Below, in pieces: positions 1-11,879 of a DNA stretch of 64,000 bases; the stretch's first letter is position 1, and every line of letters begins with the position of its first letter. Origin of the DNA: Prosopocoilus inquinatus (lineage: Eukaryota; Arthropoda; Insecta; Coleoptera; Lucanidae); contig JAYKNF010000015.1 in NCBI GenBank assembly GCA_036172665.1, positions 2,170,001 through 2,234,000 on the forward strand, given 5' to 3'. Under the pieces are notes generated by a model. It saw only the letters and a list, made by a program, of their open reading frames with translations, was not told the origin of the DNA and made no database searches. A program made the translations under genes and the position numbers.

Positions 1-342
1 GTTCCCGATTGCGGTGCCGTATACTCCTTAAAGAGTGATGGTTCTATAGTATTTTCATGAATCAGAAAGGAAGTGGCACTCTAATAAATCGTCGTTTTAC
101 AGTGTGGCATCCTTCATCGGGATTTTCTACAGCACTTATGTAATTTGGCTACGCATTTTTTGTTTTTGTTTGGACTCAGTTAGTTATTTAACAGCGTCGA
201 TTAACCTAAGCCATTTGGTTCTAGAAAACAATGGAAATATGTTTTTTTTTTATATTTTAGTTCGTAGTGGACATTCAGGGAAGGCATTTTACAATAACTT
301 TATTTCGAATTTGTGTGTGTGTGTGTCATAGTAAAATTTGAA

Positions 343-1996
343 ATGGCGGAACCGGGACCGTCTGGCATTAAAAGAAGACTTCCTACAGAAGAAAGCACAG
401 TAAATAAACGTAAAAAGTTGTCTACTTCTGAAGTACACGGCGAAGTACAAAAAATAATGGACTTTGGTATCGATAGTGATGACGATGTAACTTCCGAAGA
501 GGAATCGGAATCTAGTTCAGAAAGTGAGGTTGAGATCATCGATTCAGGAAATATAGATTGGACCGATACGGGCACTTTGCAGCAACTTCCATTTACTAGA
601 CAACAACAATTATTAGTGCCAGTTCCAGTGGATGGTACACCCAGTGACTTTTTCGACCTAATTTTTGACAACAATTTTCTACAGGGTGTTCTAGAAAATA
701 CAAATAGTTATGCCGTAGAAGTTTTATGTCAGCCGGGCACAACTGGAAAGTCGAGAATCACTGCATGGAGAGATGTTACACTAGAAGAAATGAAAATTTT
801 TTTAGGTCTATTGCTACACACAGGCACAATTTCTTTGACACGTCTCACCGACTATTGGAAAACAGACCCTCTGTTCAATATACCTATTTTTCGAGAGTGT
901 ATGTCCAGAAATAGGTTTCTACTCATTTTAAGATGTTTACACTTTACATCAGGGGAAAGGGATCCAACCGATCGTTTGGGGAAGATACGATCTGTTGTAG
1001 TCTTTTTCAATAAAAAAATGGAAGATATTTATTACCCTGGCAGAGAAATGTCGTTAGATGAGGCAATGGTTCTTTGGCGTGGCCATCTGCAGTTCAGACA
1101 ACACACAAAAAACAAACGGCATAAATACGGCATCAAGTTGTACATGTTGACCGAACCAAATGGTTTGATATTGAAATTTCGTATTTATGAAGGTTCTTCA
1201 GATGTCTATAGCGGAACTGGCCACACAGAGAAAATAGTTCTGCACTTATTAGAAGAGAAGTTGGGTCATGGACATGCTGTGTACCTCGATAATTTTTATA
1301 ATAGCACTGACTTGGCAATCAAGCTATTGCAACAAAAAACATATGAGGGTAGATCGGAGGAATAATCCAAAAGCTGTAATGACGGCAAAGTTAAAGAAAG
1401 GCGAAAATAAATCTATGTTTTACAGTGGAGTACATGTTGGTAGATGGCGAGACAAACGTTATGTTCAGTACATTAGTACAGAGTTTGGTAATGAAATGGG
1501 GATATTTAGAAATAAGAAGGGCATAGAAATTGAGAAACCTAAAGCCATCTTAGGATATAATGCATTTATGTCTGGAGTTGACAGGCAGGACCAGATGATG
1601 GCATATTATCCCTGCGGCAGAAAAACAATACGATGGTACAAAAAAATATTTGTTCACGTACTACAAATGAGTTTGATCAACGCCTACTATCTACATCAGA
1701 AATACTCAACGAAAAGTATGAGGCTATATGACTTCCGTCTAAACATTATTCGAAATTTGCTGCCTGCACGTGCTGTACCAAACACTCCACCAGTTGCTTC
1801 AAATATCCATGTCATCAGTAAAATAGAAAAGACTCTAAAGAAAAATGAAAAATCTAAAGAAACCAGAATTAGCAGAAAAGAATGCAGAGTTTGCAGGCAG
1901 AAGGGCAAGAGGAAGCAAACTATTTATGAGTGTAAAGCCTGCCCTGAACGACCCGGACTCTGCCTGGAGTGTTTTGCAGACTTCCATAAAAAATGA
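343..1996 (+). pseudogene. piggyBac transposase, one frameshift
   Basis: The gene encodes a cut-and-paste DDD transposase that would act in the nucleus on its own ends. I chose the ATG at 343 because the residues after it (MAEPGPSG) look like a piggyBac acidic N-terminus; the open frame reaches upstream only through a TG repeat. An acidic/serine stretch is followed by the catalytic core. The three aspartates are visible in LDEAM (codon near 1057), YLDNFY (near 1288) and GVDRQDQM (1580). A C-terminal cysteine-rich zinc-binding domain (about 1885-1960, several CxxC pairs) ends the protein. The frame breaks between about 1345 and 1362, just after KTY, where a few bases seem missing: the first part stops at 1365 and the rest continues in the next frame to 1996. 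Everything else looks intact, so this is a lightly damaged, probably young copy that cannot make full-length protein. Confidence 0.88.
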
Positions 1997-2161
1997 ATAA
2001 TGTGTGTTCTCATTTATTTGCTCACTTATTTCTGTTATTTTATATATTTTTAATATTATTTATTTCTTTGATATTTTCTTATTAATCTTAGTAGAAAGAT
2101 AAAACCTTTTTTGTATACGCTGTTTTATTGTATCCTATTCAATGGACATATTATGCTACAC

Positions 2162-2224
2162 GCCTATCGGAGTGTTCGGCATCCAGTGATTATTTTTATG
2201 TTCGACGCCAAACACTCCGATCGG
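2162..2224. repeat. imperfect hairpin in piggyBac 3' region
   Basis: The motif ATCGGAGTGTT at the left is matched in inverted orientation by AACACTCCGAT about 40 bases later. It lies between the transposase stop and the right end, where subterminal repeats of piggyBac elements occur. Confidence 0.5.
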
Positions 2225-2385
2225 AGTACAATAAATTATTTATTATTATTTATTAAAATTAATATAATGACATTTTTAATGCTTTAATTCTGCATCATAA
2301 TTAGAGGCAAACATTTGTAAATGCAAAAAGCGTTGTCGGCACCGGGGACAATTACCTTGGAGGCGGGCGGCAATCAACGTGTTAA

Positions 2386-2629
2386 TGTTTGGCTAAAAGG
2401 CTGAACGTTAGTAAAGTAAACAGAGATTATTAAATTTGTAAGAAACAAATTGTACACAACTGTAAAAAATTTTTATGTGAAAGTACAGCGTAAATCGCGG
2501 GCATCTTTATGACCCGCGATTATCGCTGAAAAATTACACCTATACGTATAATTATTTCCAATGGAAGAAAATGTGCTGCAAAAGTCAATGTGTTTTCACA
2601 AACCGAATGTGATATTACTCAGAAATAAG
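2386..2629. other. no recognised feature
   Basis: AT-rich sequence with no open frame of note. There is a short GC hairpin (CGCGGGCATC with GACCCGCG) near 2496-2517. Confidence 0.4.
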
Positions 2630-2866
2630 GTGTACATTTACAACATTTTTTTTCTGGCAGATTTCGATGTAATTTTAATTGTACTTATCACTGTAACATT
2701 ACCGTACTTAACGCTGTAATTTTACTCCTATTTTTTACAGTGATATTGTGTATATTTACAATTTTCTTTTTTTCTGACGAGCTTCGCTGTAATTTTACTG
2801 TACTTAGTGCTGTAACATTACCGTACTTATCGCTGCAATTTTACCTCTATTTTTTACAGTGTATGC
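2630..2866. repeat. two-copy tandem repeat, period about 118 bp
   Basis: The blocks 2631-2748 and 2749-2866 share the same order of motifs: TGTAYATTTACAA, a T-run, CTGRCRR, CTGTAATTTTA, CTGTAACATTACCGTACTTA and TTTTTTACAGTG. The copies differ at several scattered positions, so the duplication is not recent. Function is unknown. The next 260 bases, to about 3130, hold nothing I recognise. Confidence 0.65.
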
Positions 2867-3562
2867 TTCTTCTTTTACAAAACACAAGTTCCAGCTTTGC
2901 TGTTATACAGATGTCCCTCCAAACTTATAACATCCCCTCGATTTCGCCTAGTTTTTTGATTAAGGGCTAATGGATCAGCGATATCTTGTTTTTGATTTTT
3001 TACTGACCAATACTGAGTTTGTTATCTTTATGAGATATCGACTTAAATTATCGATCCGTTCCTCCGAATGATTAAAAAGTTTTATTGAAAATAATCCCTT
3101 ACAAAATACAAGTACATTTTTAAATGCTTGTACTTGTACTCGTGTTTTATTTAAGTTTGACTAAGTAGATGAATGCCTTTAATGTAGAGAGGTTCTGGAA
3201 CCTGTCCATTATGATTGCTTTTACGAAATATAAGTTTTAGCTTCCTTGTTATACCGAGTGAGTCATGTATCTGCATTTCTGCAATAACTTCCTTAACAAT
3301 AGAGATAGGGCAAGAAACGAAAAGAAAAATTGTTTGACAGGTCAAGAACTAAAACTATGTTAAATTAGTTAACGTCGATCTGCAATTGTTTTATAGCGGT
3401 CACGCCTCCTTCGATTTTTTAAATGACATGGTACATTTCTAATAATGGATTTTGACAGAAAATTTCTTTCTCTTTCTGATGGTGTAAGAGGTTAGCTGAG
3501 TCAGATAACAAAAATTTTCAGAAAAACACCAAAACTTTTCCATCGCAGTAATACGGATATGG

Positions 3563-4258
3563 TGCGCAAATTTCATATTTCTGGAGTGTTTTAACAAATA
3601 ATGGTCGCAGGCAATAATCATGTAGGTAATAGAAATAAAACCTCCCAATGACGATAGAGCTGAGCACATAGGGTGTTTTTAACTAACTGCATTAGCTGTA
3701 TTTTGGTTGTCAATTTGTAGGTTAATAGAGGATTCCTTGTGATTTTTCGAAAATTACCTTAATCCTAGCAAAGTTAATAAACGAAACCACTTTAATAAAT
3801 TTTTAAGTTATCATACGGAATAACACCTTAGGGAAAAAAATTCAGTTAAGTAAATGATCAATTTTACGACCTTCTACAGTAATACATTTCCTCGCTCTTT
3901 CAACGAAAATTGCGCAAATTTCATATTTCTGGAGTGTTTTAACAAATAATGGTCGCAGGCAATAATCATGTAGGTAATAGAAATAAAACCTCCCAATGAC
4001 GATAGAGCTGAGCACATAGGGTGTTTTTAACTAACTGCATTAGCTGTATTTTGGTTGTCAATTTGTAGGTTAATAGAGGATTCCTTGTGATTTTTCGAAA
4101 ATTACCTTAATCCTAGCAAAGTTAATAAACGAAACCACTTTAATAAATTTTTAAGTTATCATACGGAATAACACCTTAGGGAAAAAAAATTCAGTTAAGT
4201 AAATGATCAATTTTACGACCTTCTACAGTAATACATTTCCTCGCTCTTTCAACGAAAA
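3563..4258. repeat. 348-bp tandem duplication
   Basis: Bases 3563-3910 and 3911-4258 are the same sequence apart from one extra A in an A-run. A third copy starts at 7870 as the beginning of the second large unit. The near identity shows a recent event. Confidence 0.9.
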
Positions 4259-4564
4259 TTGCGAAAACAGCAAAAACACTGTCCTTTTGGCACTCTTCAC
4301 TGATAAATATCACATCGACTAATTCTTGATGAGGATAATCAGGATAATGCATATTAATGACTGCTAAATACCTACCTTTTAAGTCAAAACTCTTTAAGTT
4401 TAGTGAACTGAAATCATAGTGATTAGCACCTTTATAATAATGATTGCCACAGTTATGGGCAGTGATTGACACTCTTTATTTCTTGGTCTGCGACAGTAAT
4501 TTTTGGGTATACAGGATAAGGATAAGAAATAGCTTAGGACTGGTCGACAGGTGAGTAAATAATT

Positions 4565-5394
4565 GTATACCGCGTGTCCCGCGCCATATGCACACCCTTC
4601 TAGAATCTTTATTTATTAATCGATTAACCTGAATTTGGGAGACAAAAAATTAAACAAGAAATGGAATTTTTCGATATACTGCTAGTCGTCATCGGACTTT
4701 CGGTTTCGCCGAAAGTGATATCAACTTTCTTATTTTAAATGGAACACTATATATTTTTACATATTTAAAATCTACGGATCATTACGAGTCCGAATACGTT
4801 TCAATTGTTAATTTTGGTTTCCATGACAACAAAAAAAAAACTTCTTTATTTTTCAATCTAGAAAGATATGAATCGCATTTTTTCAGTTTAATGCGATCAA
4901 GTATTTCAAGAAAATTACTCCTTTGATTGAATTTTGATTTTTAACATTTATACTGCATTTGAAATTTTCATTAGGTTTTAACACATTTTTTTCGATAGAA
5001 CCTTATATGTTTCTTAGCTTAGTTCAACAGAACATTATTTTCTGAGTACACTGATACCAAATACGTCATATTTTCTTTGAAAATAATTTAAAATAGAGCA
5101 TGTCTTATTAAAATTTTACACTCCCTTTATTTCAAATGACTTTCATAGAAAATATGACGTATTTGGTATCAGCGTACTCAGAAAGAAATATTCTGTTGAA
5201 CTAAGCTAAGAAACATATGAGTTTCTATTAAAGAAAATGAGTTACGATCTAATGAAAATTTCAAATACTGAAAAAATGTTAAAAATTAAAATACAATCAA
5301 AGGAGTGACTTTTCGAAACTTTCTAGATTGAAAAATAAAAGAACTTTTTCGTTGTCATGGAAACCAAAATTAACCATTAATACGTATTCGGACT
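4565..5394. repeat. truncated palindrome in copy 1
   Basis: Left-arm sequence from about 4790 to 5085 is matched in inverted orientation by about 5100-5394, with markers such as GTCATATTTTC / GAAAATATGACG and the TTAGCTTAGTTCAACAGAA block. The outer left arm (4565-4790) has no partner here because copy 1 breaks at 5394. Confidence 0.8.
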
Positions 5395-5619
5395 CGTATT
5401 TTAATTTTCCATAACCATCCCTTATGTTATTTTTTTTAAGAAACGCATCGTATTTGTAGTTATTGGCACCTGGTTCATTTGGACATCGACACTGTGCCAA
5501 CAACTGCCTGTGGGCTGCTAAAATACAAAAACTCAACGTATTTAGAAATCTGACGTGTATCCTATTGTTGATATTTTTTCAAAATTTTTCTTTTTAATCA
5601 ATAATATAGTTATTGGCAC

Positions 5620-6963
5620 ATGGTGAATTTTAATATATTTTGACGTTGGCTTTATTTACAATTTTCCTTGAAGTTTTTTCTACCACATCTACGGAATAAC
5701 CATTGTGGATTACTATATCTTTAATAAATCTAAGATCTTTGTTGTACCTTTCTTTTGAAAATGGGAAGTTAACTAGTCTATTAAGTAGGAAAGAAATTGC
5801 AGAGTACTTAAGCGATAAGACATGTGAGTCATTAACAATAAATCTGTTGGTGCTGGTTTCTTTCCTGTATATCTAAGTATCTAGGAATGGTAGTTTCCCA
5901 TTAACCTCTTTCTAAACCGTAAATTTAATACTAGGAAATTTAGAATTTAAAATATCCAAAAAATCTTTTATTCTGCATTCCTTGGTATTAAAAATAGCAA
6001 AAACATCATCTACATATCTAAACCAAATTCTTGGGAAATAATTACAATTTTTTTTTAGTGAAATTTCTAAATTACCCATAAAAAGATTAGCAAGGTATAG
6101 TGACAAGCAGTTTCCTATTGCAGTCCCTTCGGCTTGTTTCCCCATTAATTTGAAAATAATTTTGCGACATGTATAAGTTTGTGAGTTGCAAAAATTCATC
6201 TATCTTGCGTTGTTCTATATTATTGGAGGCTAGGAGATCTTGTAAGTAGTTTAATGTGATGGGAATGGGGATACTGGGAAATAAAACCCACGGGAAAACA
6301 TGTCTTTGGGGTTGGAAACTTTGTTAAACTCGGTGTTTAACCATTTTGATAGGAAATAGGTAGGAGAGTTGATCCCAGATACTATTGGTCTTACTGTTTT
6401 GACGTGTTTATGTATTCTGGGCTAGGCTTATAATTTGGGGAGGATCAGATTAGAAACGATAACTTTTTGTTTGTTCCATTTGTTTAGGAGAAGAGGACAA
6501 TTTTTAATGGTGTCCTTTAGTTCCCTGACGAGTTTGGGCAAAGGATTGCGATTCAGTTTAACGTAGGGACCACTATTCAGTAGGTTCTGTACCCTCTGTC
6601 GTCTTTATTCAAAACCACAATTTTATTACCTTTGTCTGCTTTGAGGAAGAAACAGTCCTTTTGGTTCAGACCTTTAATGGTACGATATTGTTTGTAGGTG
6701 TCTTTCGAATTGTATTCTGACATACGTGTATTATTTTCTAGTTGAATTTTACATGCGTTTCTTAAAAACGTTTTATTGACTTCATTTAACGAAGAGATGA
6801 ATCTTTCTATACTGGCTATAATATCTACAATTTGTGGTTTTTTATATGGCAGATTAAATTTCAAACCTTTATCCAAGAAACAGAACATCTGTGTAACAAG
6901 AATGTTAGAAATTATATTTCGAGAAAGAATACGCATAAGCGACCGATTTAATAATCTGTACAT
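5620..6963 (-). pseudogene. Penelope-like element reverse transcriptase, copy 1
   Basis: Penelope-like elements copy RNA into DNA by target priming and form their own retroelement class. In order on the minus strand I see an N-terminal block with FLDKGLKFNLPYKKP and KADKGNKIVVLNKDD (6963-6577), the fingers motif PRIHKHVKTVRPIVSGINSP (about 6420-6360), KQAEGTAIGNCLS and the catalytic YVDDVFAIF (6199-5912), then a thumb-like LPFLDT...IYRKETSTNRF stretch to about 5640. The frame is broken after the KADKGNK block, by stops in the fingers region and by an in-frame TAG inside the LPFLD region. I see no GIY-YIG endonuclease, which typical Penelope elements carry at the C-terminus. The coding potential is lost. 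Confidence 0.85.
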
Positions 6964-6976
6964 TTTACTTTATTGA

Positions 6977-7869
6977 CGTTTAGTCTTTTAGCCATACTTT
7001 AAGCAGCCTAGTCAATTTACAGGCTTGCAAAAAAGTACAAATATTTTGAATAATTTTTTACAAACTTAGAGGGACGGGTCCAAAATGAAACTCTATGTAA
7101 TTGAAAGATAGCAAGTTACTCTTTTTAACGTTAAAATTTAAATAAAATCTAAGAAGGTATGCCTAAGGTATCGGGCCTCAAACATGCCCAAAAATTGGTA
7201 AAACCGTTTTAGGCCTACTTTGATAATTCATATTTCTCAGGTAAGAATTTCATCAACCTCATATATGAAATTTTTGGAAACGGTGAAGTGATCTTTCAGA
7301 TCACCAAGCCTTGGTGCGATTGGTTCCGATGATAAGAAATTAGGAGAGCTTGAAATTTCAATTTTTTTTATAACGCACCGAATTTTTTCTAAAAATTTCA
7401 GCTGTTATTGTGACAACTAGGACAAATCAGAAAACTATAAATGTTAAATTTTGATTGAACTTGAGTGATATATGAATGGTACAAAAATTCAAGCCGACAG
7501 CTTTGCTGTTTCTTTCACAATAATTATTCATATTTGAAACATTTTAATTCGAACGCGTAAAACTTGGATGGGCACATTTTCCTTAATAGGCTGTAAAAAA
7601 TGAACCGCGTAAGGTAGACAACTAAAATTTGGTAGTGTGGTTTAAGACTCCACAGAATATACTTATAAAATTTCATTAAATTTGGAGATGGTCGAGTGGG
7701 GACGATTTCTAAAATTAGTCCACTTGGCATGGAATGTCCCCTTTGCTTCCAACACTTTAACCACCAACCCAAAATTAAGTGTTAAAATTTTGTCTTAAAT
7801 GTAATGTGTGGCAAGAAGAAAAAATAAGAACAGAGTATGAGGGAGCTTACCTTGTTACTCAACGAAAAT
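6977..7869. other. upstream flank of Penelope relic, no gene seen
   Basis: AT-rich sequence, duplicated at about 13585-14470. It has a short hairpin around 7307-7322 (ATCACCAAGCCTTGGTG). Short frames here (for example 7772-7524 minus) show no recognisable motif. Confidence 0.4.
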
Positions 7870-8519
7870 TGCGCAAATTTCATATTTCTGGAGTGTTTTA
7901 ACAAATAATGGTCGCAGGCAATAATCATGTAGGTAATAGAAATAAAACCTCCCAATGACGATAGAGCTGAGCACATAGGGTGTTTTTAACTAACTGCATT
8001 AGCTGTATTTTGGTTGTCAATTTGTAGGTTAATAGAGGATTCCTTGTGATTTTTCGAAAATTACCTTAATCCTAGCAAAGTTAATAAACGAAACCACTTT
8101 AATAAATTTTTAAGTTATCATACGGAATAACACCTTAGGGAAAAAAAATTCAGTTAAGTAAATGATCAATTTTACGACCTTCTACAGTAATACATTTCCT
8201 CGCTCTTTCAACGAAAATTGCGAAAACAGCAAAAACACTGTCCTTTTGGCACTCTTCACTGATAAATATCACATCGACTAATTCTTGATGAGGATAATCA
8301 GGATAATGCATATTAATGACTGCTAAATACCTACCTTTTAAGTCAAAACTCTTTAAGTTTAGTGAACTGAAATCATAGTGATTAGCACCTTTATAATAAT
8401 GATTGCCACAGTTATGGGCAGTGATTGACACTCTTTATTTCTTGGTCTGCGACAGTAATTTTTGGGTATACAGGATAAGGATAAGAAATAGCTTAGGACT
8501 GGTCGACAGGTGAGTAAAT

Positions 8520-9582
8520 AATTGTATACCGCGTGTCCCGCGCCATATGCACACCCTTCTAGAATCTTTATTTATTAATCGATTAACCTGAATTTGGGAG
8601 ACAAAAAATTAAACAAGAAATGGAATTTTTCGATATACTGCTAGTCGTCATCGGACTTTCGGTTTCGCCGAAAGTGATATCAACTTTCTTATTTTAAATG
8701 GAACACTATATATTTTTACATATTTAAAATCTACGGATCATTACGAGTCCGAATACGTTTCAATTGTTAATTTTGGTTTCCATGACAACAAAAAAAAAAC
8801 TTCTTTATTTTTCAATCTAGAAAGATATGAATCGCATTTTTTCAGTTTAATGCGATCAAGTATTTCAAGAAAATTACTCCTTTGATTGAATTTTGATTTT
8901 TAACATTTATACTGCATTTGAAATTTTCATTAGGTTTTAACACATTTTTTTCGATAGAACCTTATATGTTTCTTAGCTTAGTTCAACAGAACATTATTTT
9001 CTGAGTACACTGATACCAAATACGTCATATTTTCTTTGAAAATAATTTAAAATAGAGCATGTCTTATTAAAATTTTACACTCCCTTTATTTCAAATGACT
9101 TTCATAGAAAATATGACGTATTTGGTATCAGCGTACTCAGAAAGAAATATTCTGTTGAACTAAGCTAAGAAACATATGAGTTTCTATTAAAGAAAATGAG
9201 TTACGATCTAATGAAAATTTCAAATACTGAAAAAATGTTAAAAATTAAAATACAATCAAAGGAGTGACTTTTCGAAACTTTCTAGATTGAAAAATAAAAG
9301 AACTTTTTCGTTGTCATGGAAACCAAAATTAACCATTAATACGTATTCGGACTCGTAATGATCCATAGATGTAGAAATATGTAAAAATATATAGGGTGTT
9401 CGATTTAAAATAAGAAAGTTGATATCACTTCCGGTGAAACCGGAAGTCCTATGACGACTAGCAGTATATCGAAAAATTCCATTTTTTATTTAATTTATTG
9501 TCTCCAAAATTCAGGTTAATCGATTAATAAATAAAAATTCTAGAAGGGTGAGCACATGGCGCGGGACACCCGGTATATATAT
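8520..9582. repeat. complete 1-kb palindrome in copy 2
   Basis: The arms 8520-9045 and about 9060-9582 are inverted copies with moderate divergence. The outer ends read TATACCGCGTGTCCCGCGCC on the left and, inverted, TATACCGGGTGTCCCGCGCC on the right. These resemble transposon termini flanked by TA, so the palindrome may be a foldback DNA element. The right arm overlaps the 3' end of the pogo-like coding relic. Confidence 0.75.
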
Positions 9583-11879
9583 TGCTTTACAGGGTTTACA
9601 TGTAAAAATTTCGTCTTCCAAATTATCGAAAATATTATGTTTCTGGATGCAACTTTCATGGTATGTAAGACAACAGCTTAAACATTTATATCCATGTTTA
9701 ATATTGGTTATGTTGATAACACAAATATAGCATAATCCACGTTTTATTAGGTGTCCTCGAACTTGGCAATAATTCACATTTTCCTTGTTTTCGTCACCAA
9801 AAAGATTTCTCTTTGCAGACTCTATTGCGTCGCTACGCTGAATATTACTAATGATATTAATGGTTTTCTTTTCAATATTTCTTTTAATATCCAATTCTAC
9901 AAGTTGCTCCATTCTGTCTTCAAGTTCATTATTTTTCTCTATTAAATCGTAATTGATTCCTGCACTATTCTGATCTTCTAAATTGTTTTCACTGCTTTTT
10001 TCGACATCATTTTTACAATTCCTCTTTTGTGCATTGCATTTTTTTTACTAATTTTCTTCATCTCATTTTCTTCTTTCTTCTCTATACGTTTCCGTTTTCT
10101 TTCTTCCTTTTGTTTTTCCTTATTAATCTTTTTCTCTCTTTTATCATTGCTTTTTTCTTTCCAAGCTTTCGAAGTTAATACAAAAGGCGTTCTTTCTATA
10201 TTTCTAGTGCCTTTTCTTACGGAACTCTCTGGCCATACTAAATAATCCTTTATTGACTTGTTTGTAGGAATTTCATTTTTTGTTATTACAGGCATTGAAA
10301 GTGATTGTTCATTTATTGAATTTTCTGTTTGCGAATCTTGGAATATTATAGGTATATCTTCTATATTAAATAATTCTTCAGTAACTTCACAATACTAATA
10401 TTTTCATCTAATTCTAAAATAACTGATTCGGCCACATGTTCATTTATATTTGCTTTATCAATATTGTTTTGATGAGAAATTTTTACTTCATCCAATTCCT
10501 TCCATAGTTTATGTAAAATCCAAAATTCTTCAGATTCCTCCTTTCCATTTTGATCTGCCTTCTTCAACTTGTCGAGCAATACATCGCCAATAATTTCTGT
10601 GAATCTTGAATAAGTTATAGCAGTATATGTAAATGTACCTCTAAGCTTGCATTAGCAAGCTTAGAGGTACATTTCGTTTTTTCCATACATTTATTGTAAT
10701 CTATTGCATCAGGATTCCATGGACACAAACCTGTAGTTATAAGACCGTTTTAAATTATTTCAGGTTTTATATAAGTGTCTATTACAGTTTGGAAGACAGG
10801 TGCAAATTTTTCTTGTGTTAATGCTTCTGAAGTATGATTTATGATTCCTTCTCCAATCTAACACACCCTTTTTCCAATAAGCCTTTAGGGGCTTAAATGT
10901 TGATACGTCGGCCGGTTGTAAAATTCATGTTGAATTTCCGTACAAGCAAATCAAAATAATACCAAGTAGGCCACAAAGGTCACTTAGTTGATATGATGTA
11001 TGAGTGCTATGGCCGTCTACAAACAATATAATAGGAAATTGTGTATCCTTTTCCACTAGATCGGCATGTAGAACATGCTATATATTCGTAGAAAACCTCA
11101 GCTTTCATCCATCTACTAACACCAATACCCCACGAATCAGGAACCAAATTAGCAATAGAAGTTGGCAAAAGTTTGTACGGATAAATAATGAATGGAGGTG
11201 TTATTTCTCCTTGAGCTGAAAGTGTAAAGAGGACTGTTAGATTAGATTTCGCTGGAGCCGTATCAATTTCGTAAACATTCCGTACACCTTTAGGAGCTAG
11301 CACCGTCTTGTTCTTTGGAGATAGCAGAAAACATATCTCATCTGCAATACAAACTCTATCCGGATGTTTCAGAATGTCGAAATAATTTTCATCTTTTAAA
11401 TACACCTCAATATCCAAAAACCATTTACGAATGTCCGTTTCACTTACTCTTGAGCTTACAGCTGTCACGGCTTCCGGAACTCTTTCACATAATAAAGGAT
11501 GTCTTTTCAAGAAGGCCTTATACTATCCGTCTCCCGGCATGTTATTTTTAAATGGATTGTCTCTGGGTTTTTCATCAATAAAAGTTTTTACACTGATTTG
11601 TAAATCTTCTTTCCTTCTGGGAAAGCCTTTTCTGTGGCTCTGAAGAACCCAGACCACCAAAATTTTTTCGTCTTCTTCCGAAAGAATCGGCCGGCGTCCT
11701 AAAGCTGTTTTTGTAAAGTTCTGACTTATTCGAAATTGTAAAGTAGAACGTGGAATTCCGTACTTTTTGGGAGCCGCTTTCTTTGAAATTCCATTATTTA
11801 CTATTTCTTCCAAAGCTTTTGAAATTGTCTCTTCGTCATATTTTTTTCTATACTTGCAACCTTCAGTTACTTTTGGCAA
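9511..11879 (-). pseudogene. pogo/jerky-like DDE transposase relic with C-terminal zinc finger
   Basis: This was a cut-and-paste transposase of the Tc1/pogo superfamily. The N-terminal part (11879-11523) has a psq/CENP-B-type helix-turn-helix pattern: YDEETISKALEEIVNNG, KKAAPKKYGIPRSTL and GRRPILSEEDE. The DDE part (11510 to about 10850) shows the first acid in RVCIADEICFLLSPKN, the second in VDGHSTHTS (near 11010, another frame) and the third in LQPADVSTFKPLK (near 10900). A lysine/glutamate-rich linker follows (10295-9978). The last part (9912-9511) is a Cys/His-rich segment (CYIC, CLSC, HESC, CKPC) like a PHD or C1 finger. Several frameshifts and stops, including one just before LQPAD, make it dead. 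The start at 11879 is TTG, so the true start codon is lost or upstream. Confidence 0.8.
10631..10674. repeat. perfect 20-bp hairpin with 4-base loop
   Basis: Bases 10631-10650 are the exact inverted complement of 10655-10674, with ATTA between them. The hairpin sits inside the pogo-like relic and interrupts its reading. Confidence 0.9.

Larger units (their letters stand above)
1..2385 (+). mobile_element. piggyBac-type DNA transposon, left tip cut by window edge
   Basis: The right end runs into a TTAA at 2382-2385, the target site piggyBac elements use. Read inward from there on the minus strand, the terminus (CACGTTGATTGCCGCC) resembles the first bases of the window (GTTCCCGATTGCGGTGCCG), so the window seems to start a few bases inside the left terminal repeat. 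Between the ends lies one transposase reading region (343-1996). Element length near 2.4 kb is normal for the family. The left TTAA is outside the window, so the boundary there is inferred. Confidence 0.75.
3151..5536 (-). other. possible exons of an unidentified gene
   Basis: I do not recognise this gene. Four short minus-strand frames look more protein-like than chance: 5536-5297, 4472-4191, 3669-3439 and 3345-3151. The first has a good acceptor (TTTTTGTATTTTAG) just before CAGCCCACAG. The first two share a GAN(N/H)Y motif downstream of a cysteine and a similar hydrophobic strand, so they could be duplicated domains. The last ends in a stop followed at once by an AATAAA-type signal on the minus strand, as a terminal exon would. 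Splice sites are only partly convincing, there is no overall model, and tandem duplication has copied part of the region (8431-8150 repeats the second frame exactly). These may be relics of a host gene captured among transposons, or chance frames. Confidence 0.25.
3911..7869. repeat. large tandem duplication, copy 1 (about 3.96 kb)
   Basis: Bases 3911-5394 match 7870-9354, and 5397-7863 match 12005-14470. By eye I found only about two substitutions in the second pair (near 6537/13145 and 7227/13835). The junction at 7862-7869 fuses the unit end to the sequence that ends the 348-bp repeat. Copy 1 lacks the 2.65 kb found between the two halves in copy 2. Confidence 0.92.

Noticed and set aside
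7524..7772. 82-codon minus-strand frame duplicated at 14132-14380
   Set aside because: It is duplicated only because the whole region is. There is no motif, and composition is like non-coding DNA.
10027..10245. Plus-strand Phe/Ser-rich frame
   Set aside because: It is the shadow of the lysine/glutamate-rich linker of the minus-strand transposase relic.
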